Source: an uncultured bacterium (GTDB lineage: Bacteria > Planctomycetota > JAJSAM01 > JAJVHW01). Taken from it: 64,000 nt of DNA. Shown piece after piece: positions 17,627-25,031 of this stretch. The notes beneath the pieces were generated by a model. It was not told where the DNA came from. It worked only from the letters and a program-made list of their open reading frames with translations, and made no database searches. The DNA lies in NCBI GenBank assembly GCA_937996235.1, contig CALKVK010000027.1, positions 58,109 to 122,108 on the forward strand, given 5' to 3'. The position numbers were made by a program, and so were the translations under genes. Numbering within the stretch: position 1 is the first letter of the stretch; each line of letters starts with the position of its first letter.

Positions 17627-18025
17627 GTGGCGGACGACGATCGCGCTCCCGAGCCCGCCGGCGCCGAACGGCGCGGGTTCCCGCGGCTCTCGGCGGCGTG
17701 CCGCATCCGCGTGCGGCCGATGGCGGGCGTCGGCCCGGTGGGCGAGGGGCACGAGGCGCTGACGGTGAACATCTCCGGCAGCGGTCTCTGCTACCGCAGC
17801 CTCCACGCGCTCGAGCCCGGCACGTTCGTCGCCGTCGAGCTCACGCTGCCGAACTTCGCGAGCCCCGTCCTCGCGCTGGCGCGCGCCGCCTACTGCGCGC
17901 CGCAGGGACCGCAGTTCGACGTCGGGCTCGAGTTCTGGTGGGTCGGCTGGGGCGACGACTCCGCCCAGCGCGCCATCGGCGACTACATCAAGTCCGAACT
18001 GCGCATCCGGTCCGGAGAGGCGTGA
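17627..18025 (+). CDS. PilZ-domain protein
   Basis: A 132-residue protein that is almost only a PilZ domain, the cyclic-di-GMP-binding fold: ERRGFPRLSAACRIRV near the N-terminus (an RxxxR-type start), LTVNISGSGLCYRS in the middle (the D/N-x-S-x-x-G strand, here NISGSG), and LGxFW-type text near the end (DVGLEFWWVGW). The canonical RxxxR is only partly kept (RRGFPR), so c-di-GMP binding is likely but should be tested. The GTG at 17627 is chosen because GGAGGAGGA lies seven bases upstream. Its TGA overlaps the GTG of the phosphatase gene, which starts a tightly coupled operon. Confidence 0.8.
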   Translation: MADDDRAPEPAGAERRGFPRLSAACRIRVRPMAGVGPVGEGHEALTVNISGSGLCYRSLHALEPGTFVAVELTLPNFASPVLALARAAYCAPQGPQFDVGLEFWWVGWGDDSAQRAIGDYIKSELRIRSGEA

Positions 18026-18468
18026 GCCTCTCCTGGATCGTCGAGGGCCGTCTCGGCGCGATGGGCGCGCCACGGCCGGGCGACCTCGACCGCCTGGCCG
18101 CGGCCGGCGTGGGCTCGCTGCTCTCGCTGACCGAGCGCGCACCCGCGGGGCTGCCGCGTCCCGACCTGCGCCACCTGCACCTGCCGATCCGCGACTTCGC
18201 GCCGCCGTCTCCCGCGGAGCTCGAGCGCGCCGTGGCGTTCATCGACGCCGGGCTCGCGGCGGGCGCTCCGGTGGTCGTCCACTGCGGCGCCGGGCTCGGG
18301 CGCACGGGCACGATCTGCGCCGCGTGGCTCGTGACGCAGGGCCTGGACGCCGCGCAGGCGATCACGGCGGTCCGGCGCCGGCGCCCCGGCAGCGTCGAGA
18401 CCGAGGAGCAGGAGGACGCGGTCTTCGCGTTCGCCGAGGCGCGCCGCCGCGCCGGGGGCGCGCCGTGA
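18022..18468 (+). CDS. Dual-specificity protein phosphatase
   Basis: A 148-residue cysteine phosphatase with the P-loop VVHCGAGLGRTG (catalytic Cys88, Arg94) and a plausible general-acid Asp in LPIRDFAPPS about 30 residues earlier. It should remove phosphate from Ser, Thr or Tyr residues of proteins. Translation starts at a GTG overlapping the PilZ stop (GTGA), and its own stop overlaps the dapB start in the same way. With the giant kinase diverging some 0.8 kb to the left, it is a natural candidate for the opposing phosphatase, although this is inferred from position only. No signal peptide; cytoplasmic. Confidence 0.85.
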   Translation: MSLSWIVEGRLGAMGAPRPGDLDRLAAAGVGSLLSLTERAPAGLPRPDLRHLHLPIRDFAPPSPAELERAVAFIDAGLAAGAPVVVHCGAGLGRTGTICAAWLVTQGLDAAQAITAVRRRRPGSVETEEQEDAVFAFAEARRRAGGAP

Positions 18469-19190
18469 TCCGCGTGCTCGTGAACGGCGCGCGCGGGCGG
18501 ATGGGCAGCGTCACGTGCGACGCGCTCCGCGCCGCCGACGACACCGAGCTGGTCGGCGCGACGGACCTCGGCGACGACCTCGCCGCCGCGATCGGCGCCG
18601 CGCGCGCGCAGGTCGTCGTCGACTTCACCGTCGCCTCGGCCGCCCTCCCGAACCTGCGGGCGATCCTCGGAGCCGGCGCGGCCGCCGTGGTGGGCACGAG
18701 CGGGTTCGACGCGGTCGCCGTGGCCGAGGCGCGCGAGCTGTGCGCACGTCACGGGCGGCCCGCCGTGGTCGCGCCGAACTTCGCGATCGCGTCGGTGCTC
18801 CTCGCGCGCTTCGCCGCCGAGGCCGCACGCCACCTGCCGCACGTCGAGCTGATCGAGGCGCACCACGACCGCAAGGAGGACGCGCCCTCGGGCACGGCCC
18901 TCAAGGTCGCGGCCGACATCGCCGCCGCGCGTCCGTACGTGCCGCGCGCGCCGGACTCCGAGAGCGTGCCGGGCGTGCGCGGGGGCAGCGTGGCCGGCGT
19001 GCGCGTGCACGCGCTGCGCCTGCCGGGCCTGCTCGCGCGGATGGAGTGCCTGTTCGGCGGTCCGGGCGACACGCTGACGCTGCGCCACGACACGCTCACG
19101 CGCGAGTCGTTCATGCCGGGCGTGCTGCTCGCGGTGCGGCGCGTCCTCGCCCAGGACGGCCTCGTCTACGGCCTCGAGCACTTGCTCTGA
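18465..19190 (+). CDS. dapB: 4-hydroxy-tetrahydrodipicolinate reductase
   Basis: Second dedicated step of the lysine/diaminopimelate pathway: NAD(P)H reduction of 4-hydroxy-tetrahydrodipicolinate. The 241-residue protein is of usual length for DapB. The N-terminal dinucleotide loop is NGARGRMG (7-14). The central VVDFT and GTSGF match the family. The active-site stretch EAHHDRKEDAPSGTA, with its HH and K, is intact, and the C-terminal LTLRHDTLTRESFMPG is typical. The GTG start overlaps the phosphatase stop. dapA is not in the window, so the pathway genes are scattered here. Confidence 0.95.
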   Translation: MIRVLVNGARGRMGSVTCDALRAADDTELVGATDLGDDLAAAIGAARAQVVVDFTVASAALPNLRAILGAGAAAVVGTSGFDAVAVAEARELCARHGRPAVVAPNFAIASVLLARFAAEAARHLPHVELIEAHHDRKEDAPSGTALKVAADIAAARPYVPRAPDSESVPGVRGGSVAGVRVHALRLPGLLARMECLFGGPGDTLTLRHDTLTRESFMPGVLLAVRRVLAQDGLVYGLEHLL

Positions 19191-19194
19191 GCCG

Positions 19195-19878
19195 ATGCGC
19201 GAGGGGACGGGACCGGCGCGGCGCGGCGCGGACGTCGCCGCGCGGCTGCGGCTCGTGCTCGTCACCGACCGGACGTGTGCGCGCCGCCCGCTCGGCGACG
19301 CCGTCGCGGCGGCCTGCCGAGGCGGCGTGACGTGCGTGATGCTGCGCGCGCCGGACCTGGACACGCGCGCGCTGGTCGCGCTCGGCGCCGACGTCGCCCG
19401 CGTCTGCCGCGACGCGGCGGTGACGTTCGTCGTCAACCATGACCTCGACGCCGCGCTCGAACTGGGCGCGGACGGCGTGCACCTCGGGTATCGTTCCGCG
19501 GACGTCGCCCGGGCTCGGGAGCGGCTCGGACCGGACCGGCTCGTCGGCCGGAGCACGCACGACGCCGCCGAGCTCGATGCGGCGTGCCGCGCGGGAGCCG
19601 ACTACGTGACCTTCGGACCGATCCACGACACGCCCTCGAAGCGCGGCCTGCTCGCGCCGCGCGGCGCCGCGCGACTCGCCGACGCGGTGCGGCGCGCCGC
19701 ACCCGTGCCGGTCGTCGCCCTCGGCGGAATCGACGTCGCGGCGGTCGCGGAACTCCGCGCGACGGGCGCTGCCGGTGTCGCCGCGATCCGTGCGCTCCTC
19801 GACGTCGACGACGAGCGCGCCGCCGCGGCCGCACTCGCCGCCGCGTGGGACGCCGCGCCGCGCGGCGCGGGGGCCTGA
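19195..19878 (+). CDS. Thiamine-phosphate synthase family protein (ThiE/TenI-like)
   Basis: A 227-residue TIM-barrel protein of the ThiE/TenI family. Signatures are VNHDLDAALELGADGVHLG (pyrophosphate and metal side), RSTHDAAEL, and DYVTFGPIHDTPSKRG (phosphate loop). ThiE joins HMP-PP and thiazole phosphate; TenI-like members have other roles. The early VxLRxKD-type motif is degraded (VTCVMLRAPDLDTR lacks the lysine), which leans toward TenI or a diverged ThiE. A thiL homologue lies 3.7 kb downstream in the same run, which supports a thiamine context. It starts four bases after the dapB stop. Confidence 0.8.
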   Translation: MREGTGPARRGADVAARLRLVLVTDRTCARRPLGDAVAAACRGGVTCVMLRAPDLDTRALVALGADVARVCRDAAVTFVVNHDLDAALELGADGVHLGYRSADVARARERLGPDRLVGRSTHDAAELDAACRAGADYVTFGPIHDTPSKRGLLAPRGAARLADAVRRAAPVPVVALGGIDVAAVAELRATGAAGVAAIRALLDVDDERAAAAALAAAWDAAPRGAGA

Positions 19879-19880
19879 GC

Positions 19881-21650
19881 GTGCGCAGCGTCCGCTTCGC
19901 CGCCCTCGTGCTCGTCGCGTGCGCGGCCGGCGGCTGTCCGCCGCCGCTCGACCGCGCGCCGACGGACGCCGAGGGCCGCGGCGGCCGTGACGCGCCTCCG
20001 ACGCAGCCGCTCGGCGGCGCGCCGAGCGGCGAGACACCCGTTGGTGCGGCGGAGGTCCCCGACGCGCCGACGACGCCGTCGTCGGTCGTCTACGAGAACC
20101 TCGACGGCGGGCGCCCGCTCGCGCGCTGCCCGGCGTGCGGCGAGGTGCTCGCGACGGGCGCGGCCACGTGCGCGGGGTGCGGCGCCGTCACGACGTGGTG
20201 GAAGCGCGAGCTGCCGTGCGCGGCGTGCCGCGGCAACGGCGCGTGTGCGCACTGCGGCGACGACCGCGCGTGTCTCGACTGCGCGGGCGACGGGCGCTGC
20301 GCCGAGTGCGCGGGCCGCGGACGCGTGGACGGCGCGCCGTGCGACGCGTGCGGCGGCAAGGCCCGCTGCGCGTCGTGCGGCGGCGACGGCTGGCGCGAGA
20401 GCGTCCACGCCGACTTCCTGCCCGGACAGACGGCGCTGCCCGGACTGTGCGGCACGTGCCGCGACGGCGGCGGACTCTGCCCGGACTGCTGCGGCTCCGG
20501 CCACGACGTGGACGGCGGGACGTGTCTCACGTGCGGCGGCGGGAGCGTCTGCCCGGAGTGCGCCGGGAGCGGGCTCTGCGTCCACGACGCGGGCTACGGC
20601 TACTGCGTCGTCTGCCGCGGCGGCGGCGTCGAGGTCGTGGGCGCACCGCCGCGCGCGCCGGGCAGCCGCCAGTTCCAGGTGCGGCGCAAGGACGGCACGC
20701 TGCAGGCGGGACGCGTGCTGAGCGCGCCGTCGCCGAACGTGGTCGTGCGGATCACCGCGCGCGGACGGACGCACGACGAGGCGCTCCTGCCCGCGCAGGT
20801 GCAGCCGCTCTCGTACTACGTGGTCTGGCGCGACCACTCCGCGCTCGACACCGCGCAGGACGTCGAGGCGCTCGCCGAAGTCGCGCTGCAGGGCTCGCTC
20901 CCGGCGCTCGCGGCCCGCGACCTGGCCCGCGCCGCCGCGCTCGACCCCGCGCGGGCGCGCGCCCTCTCCGGACCTCTCGCCCGCGCCGAGGGCGAGCGCG
21001 TGGGCGCGTGGCTCGACGCCGCCGGACGCGCGCTCGACGCGGGCGACCGCGAGGGCGCGGCGCTGCTGCTCGCCGCGGCGCGCGCACGTGCACGGCTGCC
21101 CGACGCCGTCGCGGCCGTCGCGCGACTCGACGAGCGCGTGGCCGAGGCGACGCGCACCGAGCTCGCCGCGCTCGACGACGCGGCGCGCGCCCGCGCCGAC
21201 GCGGCGCTGGCCGAGCGCGTCGCACGGACCGTCGCGCGCGCGCGGCGCCGCCTCGAACGCGCCGCCGCGTTCCTGCGCGACGCCGAGCAGGCCGGCGGCG
21301 CCGACGCCGCCGCGTGGCGCGGCTTCGAGCGCGCCGACTTCGCCGCTGCCGCGGCCGAGCGGCTCGTCGGCGCCGACGCGCACCGCGCGCCGCCGCCGCG
21401 TGTCGCGTGGCCGACGCCGCCCGCCGAACTGCTCGCGTCCGCGCGCGCGCTGCGCGGGCGGGTCGCGCTCGCGCACGCGATCGCGCAGGCCGCCGGGCGG
21501 CGCTTCGACGTCGCCGTGCGTCTCGCGCGGCGCGCCGTCGCGCTCGCGCCCGGCGACACGCACGCGGCGGACGTGCTGCGCGAACTCGAGCGCGCGCTCG
21601 TCCGCGCGGCGGTGGACCGCGGGACGCCGCCGCCCTCCGAAGACCGCTGA
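19881..21650 (+). CDS. Cys-rich lipoprotein with DnaJ-type zinc-finger repeats
   Basis: A 589-residue protein. A signal sequence ends in a lipoprotein-type cysteine (FAALVLVACAAGGC). Residues about 83-250 carry many CxxC pairs, most in CxxCxGxG-like form (CPACGE, CAGCGA, CAACRGNGAC, CPDCCGSGHD, CVVCRGGG), like the zinc-binding module of DnaJ but longer. No J domain is present. The rest (about 310-589) is Ala/Arg/Leu-rich helix. Two to three bases separate it from the thiE-like stop, so it belongs to the same transcript. A second protein in the window (60524-63214) has the same style of Cys-rich block. The role is unknown; a zinc-stabilised binding module on the cell surface or in the periplasm is the simplest reading. 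Confidence 0.75.
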   Translation: MRSVRFAALVLVACAAGGCPPPLDRAPTDAEGRGGRDAPPTQPLGGAPSGETPVGAAEVPDAPTTPSSVVYENLDGGRPLARCPACGEVLATGAATCAGCGAVTTWWKRELPCAACRGNGACAHCGDDRACLDCAGDGRCAECAGRGRVDGAPCDACGGKARCASCGGDGWRESVHADFLPGQTALPGLCGTCRDGGGLCPDCCGSGHDVDGGTCLTCGGGSVCPECAGSGLCVHDAGYGYCVVCRGGGVEVVGAPPRAPGSRQFQVRRKDGTLQAGRVLSAPSPNVVVRITARGRTHDEALLPAQVQPLSYYVVWRDHSALDTAQDVEALAEVALQGSLPALAARDLARAAALDPARARALSGPLARAEGERVGAWLDAAGRALDAGDREGAALLLAAARARARLPDAVAAVARLDERVAEATRTELAALDDAARARADAALAERVARTVARARRRLERAAAFLRDAEQAGGADAAAWRGFERADFAAAAAERLVGADAHRAPPPRVAWPTPPAELLASARALRGRVALAHAIAQAAGRRFDVAVRLARRAVALAPGDTHAADVLRELERALVRAAVDRGTPPPSEDR

Positions 21651-21692
21651 ACGCCGGGCGGACGCGCCGTCCGGCCCGGGAAGGGGACCTCC

Positions 21693-23579
21693 ATGCGACA
21701 GCACCAGAGCGCCTCGACGCAGCGAACCTCCGCCGTGCTCGTCGTCGCCGCGTTGGCGGCGGCGCTCGCGGCGTCGGGCTGCGCGGGCGGCACGCGCGCC
21801 TCCACGGCGCGGGGCGGCAGCGAGACCGTGCCGACGGTCGTGACGCCGCCCGTCGCCGCATTCCTCGCCGCGCGGTCGGCGCCCGGCGTCGAGATCGCGC
21901 GCTACGACGGACGCGTGGCGGGCGACACGCGTCTGCCCGCGCTGGCCGACCGCATGCTCGCGGTCGTGACGCCGACGCTCGACGCCGCGCGCGACGAGGC
22001 GGGCGTGGCGCCGGCCGCGGGCCGCGCGCTGCTCGTCGTGCTCGTGGACGACGACGTGCCCCCCGGCAGCGAGGTCGTGCAGCGTCTGGTCGACGGCGTG
22101 CGCCGCCCTGTGGTGCGCGTCCCCGCGCGACGCCTCGTCTCCGGCGAGTTCGTGCCGGAGCAGCACCTGCCGCGCCTGCTCGTCGAGGCGGCCGTCGTCG
22201 CGTCGGCCGGCGACCGCACCGCACCCGCGTGGCTGCGCGCCGCCCTCGGCGTGGAGCTGGGCGGGGCGTACGAGCGTCTCGTGCACGAGCGCGCACTCGG
22301 CGGCGCCGCCGTCACGCTGGCGGAGGACGCGCTCTTCCCGCGCACGCCGGCCGACGACGACCCGCTGCGCGCGGCGCTGCGGCTGCGGGCGCTCGCGCGC
22401 ATCGCGCGCGGCGAGCGGGCGCTCGCGCGCTTCGTCGCCGCGCGGCTCGAGGGCGCGGGCGAGGCCGACGCCCTCGCGCGCGTAGGCGTGCAGGACGCGC
22501 TGTTCCTCGACGCGGCCGCCGAGACCGAGATGTCGCGCGCCCGCGAGTCGCTCGACGGCGAGGGCCCGTGGGACGCGCTCGCCGCGGCCCGCGCGGCGCT
22601 CGCCGCGGACGACCCCGCGCGCGGCGTCGGTCCGGCGGCCGCGCTCGATGCCGCGGTCCGCGCCGGCCGCCTCTCGCCGTGGCTCGCGGCCGACGCGCGG
22701 ATCGTGCTCGCCGAGTTCGCCCTGGCGCGCGGCGACGGAGCCGCCGCGGCGACGCACGTCTCGGCCGCGACGGCCGACGCCCCGCACGTCGTGCGTGTGG
22801 AGCGCGCGCGCCTGACGGCGGCGCGCGCGGCCCGCGAGGCGGGTCGCGGCGCCGAGGCGGCGGCGCTCTACCGCGCGTTCGCCGCGGACTTCCCGGACGC
22901 GCGCGAGGCGGGGGAGGCGCGCGAGGCGCTCGGCGTGGACGCCGCGCTCGCCGCGGCGGTGCCCGGCATCCTGTCCGACATGGGCTCGGCCGACGCGGCC
23001 GTCCGCCAGCGCCTCGCGCTGCGCCTCGGCGACGCGGGACTGCCCTCTGCCGCGGCGCCGCTGCGGCAGCTGACCGCGGACGCGGAGCCGGGCGTGCGCC
23101 GCGTCGCGTACACGTCGCTCGCGCTGCTGCTCGGCGAGGAGGCGGCGCCGGACCTCGAGCGCGGCACGTTCGACCCCGCGGACGTCGTCCGCGCGGTGGT
23201 GCTCGGGCTGCTCCCCGCGGCCGACGCGCAGCGCGGGCTCGCGCGCGCGAAGGCGCTGCTCGAGGACCCGTCGGCCGCCGTTCGCGACGTCGCGACGCGC
23301 ATCGTCGACGCCGCGCGGCCGAAGCCGCTCCGCCCGGTCGAGGCGCCGCGTCAGCCGGCGGAGCTGCCGCCGAAGACGCCACCCGCGCCGGCCGACGCGA
23401 CGCGCACACCGCCGCCCGGCGGGACGCGGCCCGTCACGCCGCCGCCCCTGGGCGGCTCGACGGACCACCCGCTGCCGCCGCCGAAGCCCGACCGGCCGCT
23501 GCCGGCTCCCGGCGAGCGCCCGCCCGTGCCGCCGAAGGTGCCGCCGCCGCCGCCGGCGAAGGACGGCGGCGCACGGTGA
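21693..23579 (+). CDS. HEAT-repeat lipoprotein with Pro-rich tail
   Basis: A 628-residue exported protein: signal sequence with a lipobox near AASGC (about residue 30). A first domain (about 50-250) has LLVVLVDDDVPPGSEVVQRL and LPRLLVEAAVVASAGDRTAP, like an inactive peptidase-MA layout without an HExxH. Ala-rich helices follow. HEAT-like units occur late (SDMGSADAAVRQRLALRLGD, then PLRQLTADAEPGVRRVAYTS). The last 70 residues are almost all Pro, Thr and basic residues. A GGAAGGGGA-type ribosome site precedes the ATG. Its TGA overlaps the thiL start. The molecular role is unknown; it is probably an envelope scaffold. Confidence 0.7.
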   Translation: MRQHQSASTQRTSAVLVVAALAAALAASGCAGGTRASTARGGSETVPTVVTPPVAAFLAARSAPGVEIARYDGRVAGDTRLPALADRMLAVVTPTLDAARDEAGVAPAAGRALLVVLVDDDVPPGSEVVQRLVDGVRRPVVRVPARRLVSGEFVPEQHLPRLLVEAAVVASAGDRTAPAWLRAALGVELGGAYERLVHERALGGAAVTLAEDALFPRTPADDDPLRAALRLRALARIARGERALARFVAARLEGAGEADALARVGVQDALFLDAAAETEMSRARESLDGEGPWDALAAARAALAADDPARGVGPAAALDAAVRAGRLSPWLAADARIVLAEFALARGDGAAAATHVSAATADAPHVVRVERARLTAARAAREAGRGAEAAALYRAFAADFPDAREAGEAREALGVDAALAAAVPGILSDMGSADAAVRQRLALRLGDAGLPSAAAPLRQLTADAEPGVRRVAYTSLALLLGEEAAPDLERGTFDPADVVRAVVLGLLPAADAQRGLARAKALLEDPSAAVRDVATRIVDAARPKPLRPVEAPRQPAELPPKTPPAPADATRTPPPGGTRPVTPPPLGGSTDHPLPPPKPDRPLPAPGERPPVPPKVPPPPPAKDGGAR

Positions 23580-24562
23580 GCGGCCCGCGCGGCGCGCGCG
23601 GCCAGTTCGAGGCGATCGCCGCGTTCCGGGCCGCCGCGGTCGCGCGCGGCGTCGCCGCCGGGAGCGGGGTGGCGCTCGGCATCGGCGACGACGCGGCCGT
23701 GCTCGCGCCGCCGCCCGGCCACGACCTCGTGTTCACCACCGACCTGCTCGTGGAGGAGCGCCACTTCGTGCTCGCGCCGCGCGCGGGACACGTCGTCGCG
23801 GCCCCGCGCCAGGTCGGCTGGAAGGCGCTCGCCGTCTCGGTCTCGGACACGGCCGCCATGGGTGCGCGCGCGCTGTGGGCCGTGCTCTCGCTCGCGCTCC
23901 CCGAGGAGCGCGTCGGGGAGTTCGCCGACGAACTCGTCGCGGGCCTCCTCGACTGCGCGGCCGAGTACGGCGTCGCACTCGTCGGCGGCGACACGGTCGC
24001 GAGCCCCGGGCCGGTCGCGGTGAACGTGGCGCTGCTCGGCGCGGTCCCGCACGGTCGCGCGCTGCGGCGCGACGGCGCGCGGCCGGGCGACGCGGTCTGC
24101 GTGACGGGCGCGCTCGGCGGCTCGCTGCTCGGGCGGCACCTGCGGCCGATCCCGCGGCAGGCCGCGGCGCTCTCGCTCGTCCAACGCGGAGTGGCGCACG
24201 CTCTCGTCGACCTGTCGGACGGTCTCTCGTCGGACCTCGGCCACGTGCTGGACGCGTCCGCCGTCGGCGCCGTGCTGTGGGCGGGGCGCGTCCCGCTCCA
24301 CGCCGACGCGCACCGCGCCGCCGCGGCCGACGGCCGCAGCGCACTCGACCATGCGCTGCACGACGGCGAGGACTTCGAGCTCTGCTTCTGCGCGCCGCGC
24401 GACGCCGCGGCGGCGCTCGTGCGCGAGGGGCTCGCGGGCGTGGCCGTCGCGGAGGTCGGCGTCGTCACCGCGGCGCCGGGGCTCGTGCTGGCAGAGCACG
24501 AGGGCTCGGGCGACGGCGTGCCGCTCGCGCGCGGAGGACACGACCATTTCCGCGCCCGTTGA
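23576..24562 (+). CDS. thiL: Thiamine-monophosphate kinase
   Basis: ATP-dependent phosphorylation of thiamine monophosphate to thiamine diphosphate, the last step of thiamine cofactor synthesis. The 328-residue protein has the family layout: GIGDDAAVLAPPPGHDLVFT (Mg/ATP acidic loop), TTDLLVEERHF, WKALAVSVSDTAAMGA, EYGVALVGGDTVASPG, VDLSDGLSSDL, and HDGEDFELCF. All acidic metal ligands I expect are present. Start is a GTG overlapping the preceding TGA. The reading frame is open far upstream, but only as a shadow of the other genes. The thiE-like gene in the same run supports the assignment. Confidence 0.94.
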   Translation: MSGPRGARGQFEAIAAFRAAAVARGVAAGSGVALGIGDDAAVLAPPPGHDLVFTTDLLVEERHFVLAPRAGHVVAAPRQVGWKALAVSVSDTAAMGARALWAVLSLALPEERVGEFADELVAGLLDCAAEYGVALVGGDTVASPGPVAVNVALLGAVPHGRALRRDGARPGDAVCVTGALGGSLLGRHLRPIPRQAAALSLVQRGVAHALVDLSDGLSSDLGHVLDASAVGAVLWAGRVPLHADAHRAAAADGRSALDHALHDGEDFELCFCAPRDAAAALVREGLAGVAVAEVGVVTAAPGLVLAEHEGSGDGVPLARGGHDHFRAR

Positions 24563-25031
24563 GCTGCGGCTCGCCGACGACGCCGCGACGCGCGCGCTGG
24601 GGCGGCGGCTCGCCCTGGCGCTGGCGCCGGAGCGCGCGGGCGTGCTCTGTCTCTCCGGGCACCTCGGCGCGGGGAAGACGACGCTCGTCAAGGGCCTCGC
24701 CGAAGGGCTCGGCGTCGCGCACCCCGACGACGTCACCAGCCCGACCTTCCTGCGCGTGGTGCGCTGGGACGGCCCGCCGGTGCTCGTGCACGTGGACGCC
24801 TACCGCATGCGCGGCGCCGCGGACGTCGAGGAGCTCGGGCTCGACGAGGACCTCGCCGGGGGCGCCGTGGTCGCGCTGGAGTGGCCGGAGCAGGTGGAGG
24901 ACGCGCTCCCCGCGGACCGCGTGACCGTGGAGCTCTCGCACACCGCCGACGGTGCGCGCGCGGCGCGCGTCCACGCCGTCGGACCGACCGCGGCCGCGTG
25001 GCTCGGGCGGCTGCGCGAGGCGCTCGCGTGA
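24546..25031 (+). CDS. tsaE: tRNA threonylcarbamoyladenosine biosynthesis ATPase TsaE
   Basis: Small P-loop ATPase that works with TsaB and TsaD to make t6A37 on tRNAs reading ANN codons. Walker A is SGHLGAGKTTLVKG, followed by VTSPTFLRV, LVHVDAYRM and ALEWPEQV as in the family; length is about 161 residues as usual. No ATG, GTG or TTG in this frame precedes the domain. An ATT at 24546 lies seven bases after GGAGGA (24533-24538), at ideal distance, and would give I-S-A-P-V-E-L-R-L, the right distance before the P-loop. It overlaps the thiL 3' end by 17 bp. The alternative is a CTG a few codons later. Its stop overlaps the next start. Confidence 0.92.
   Translation: MSAPVELRLADDAATRALGRRLALALAPERAGVLCLSGHLGAGKTTLVKGLAEGLGVAHPDDVTSPTFLRVVRWDGPPVLVHVDAYRMRGAADVEELGLDEDLAGGAVVALEWPEQVEDALPADRVTVELSHTADGARAARVHAVGPTAAAWLGRLREALA

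Noticed and set aside
20135..24562. A 1475-codon plus-strand frame ending in thiL
   Set aside because: Only the last 328 codons (from 23576) match a family; the rest is out-of-frame reading of the Cys-rich and HEAT lipoprotein genes.
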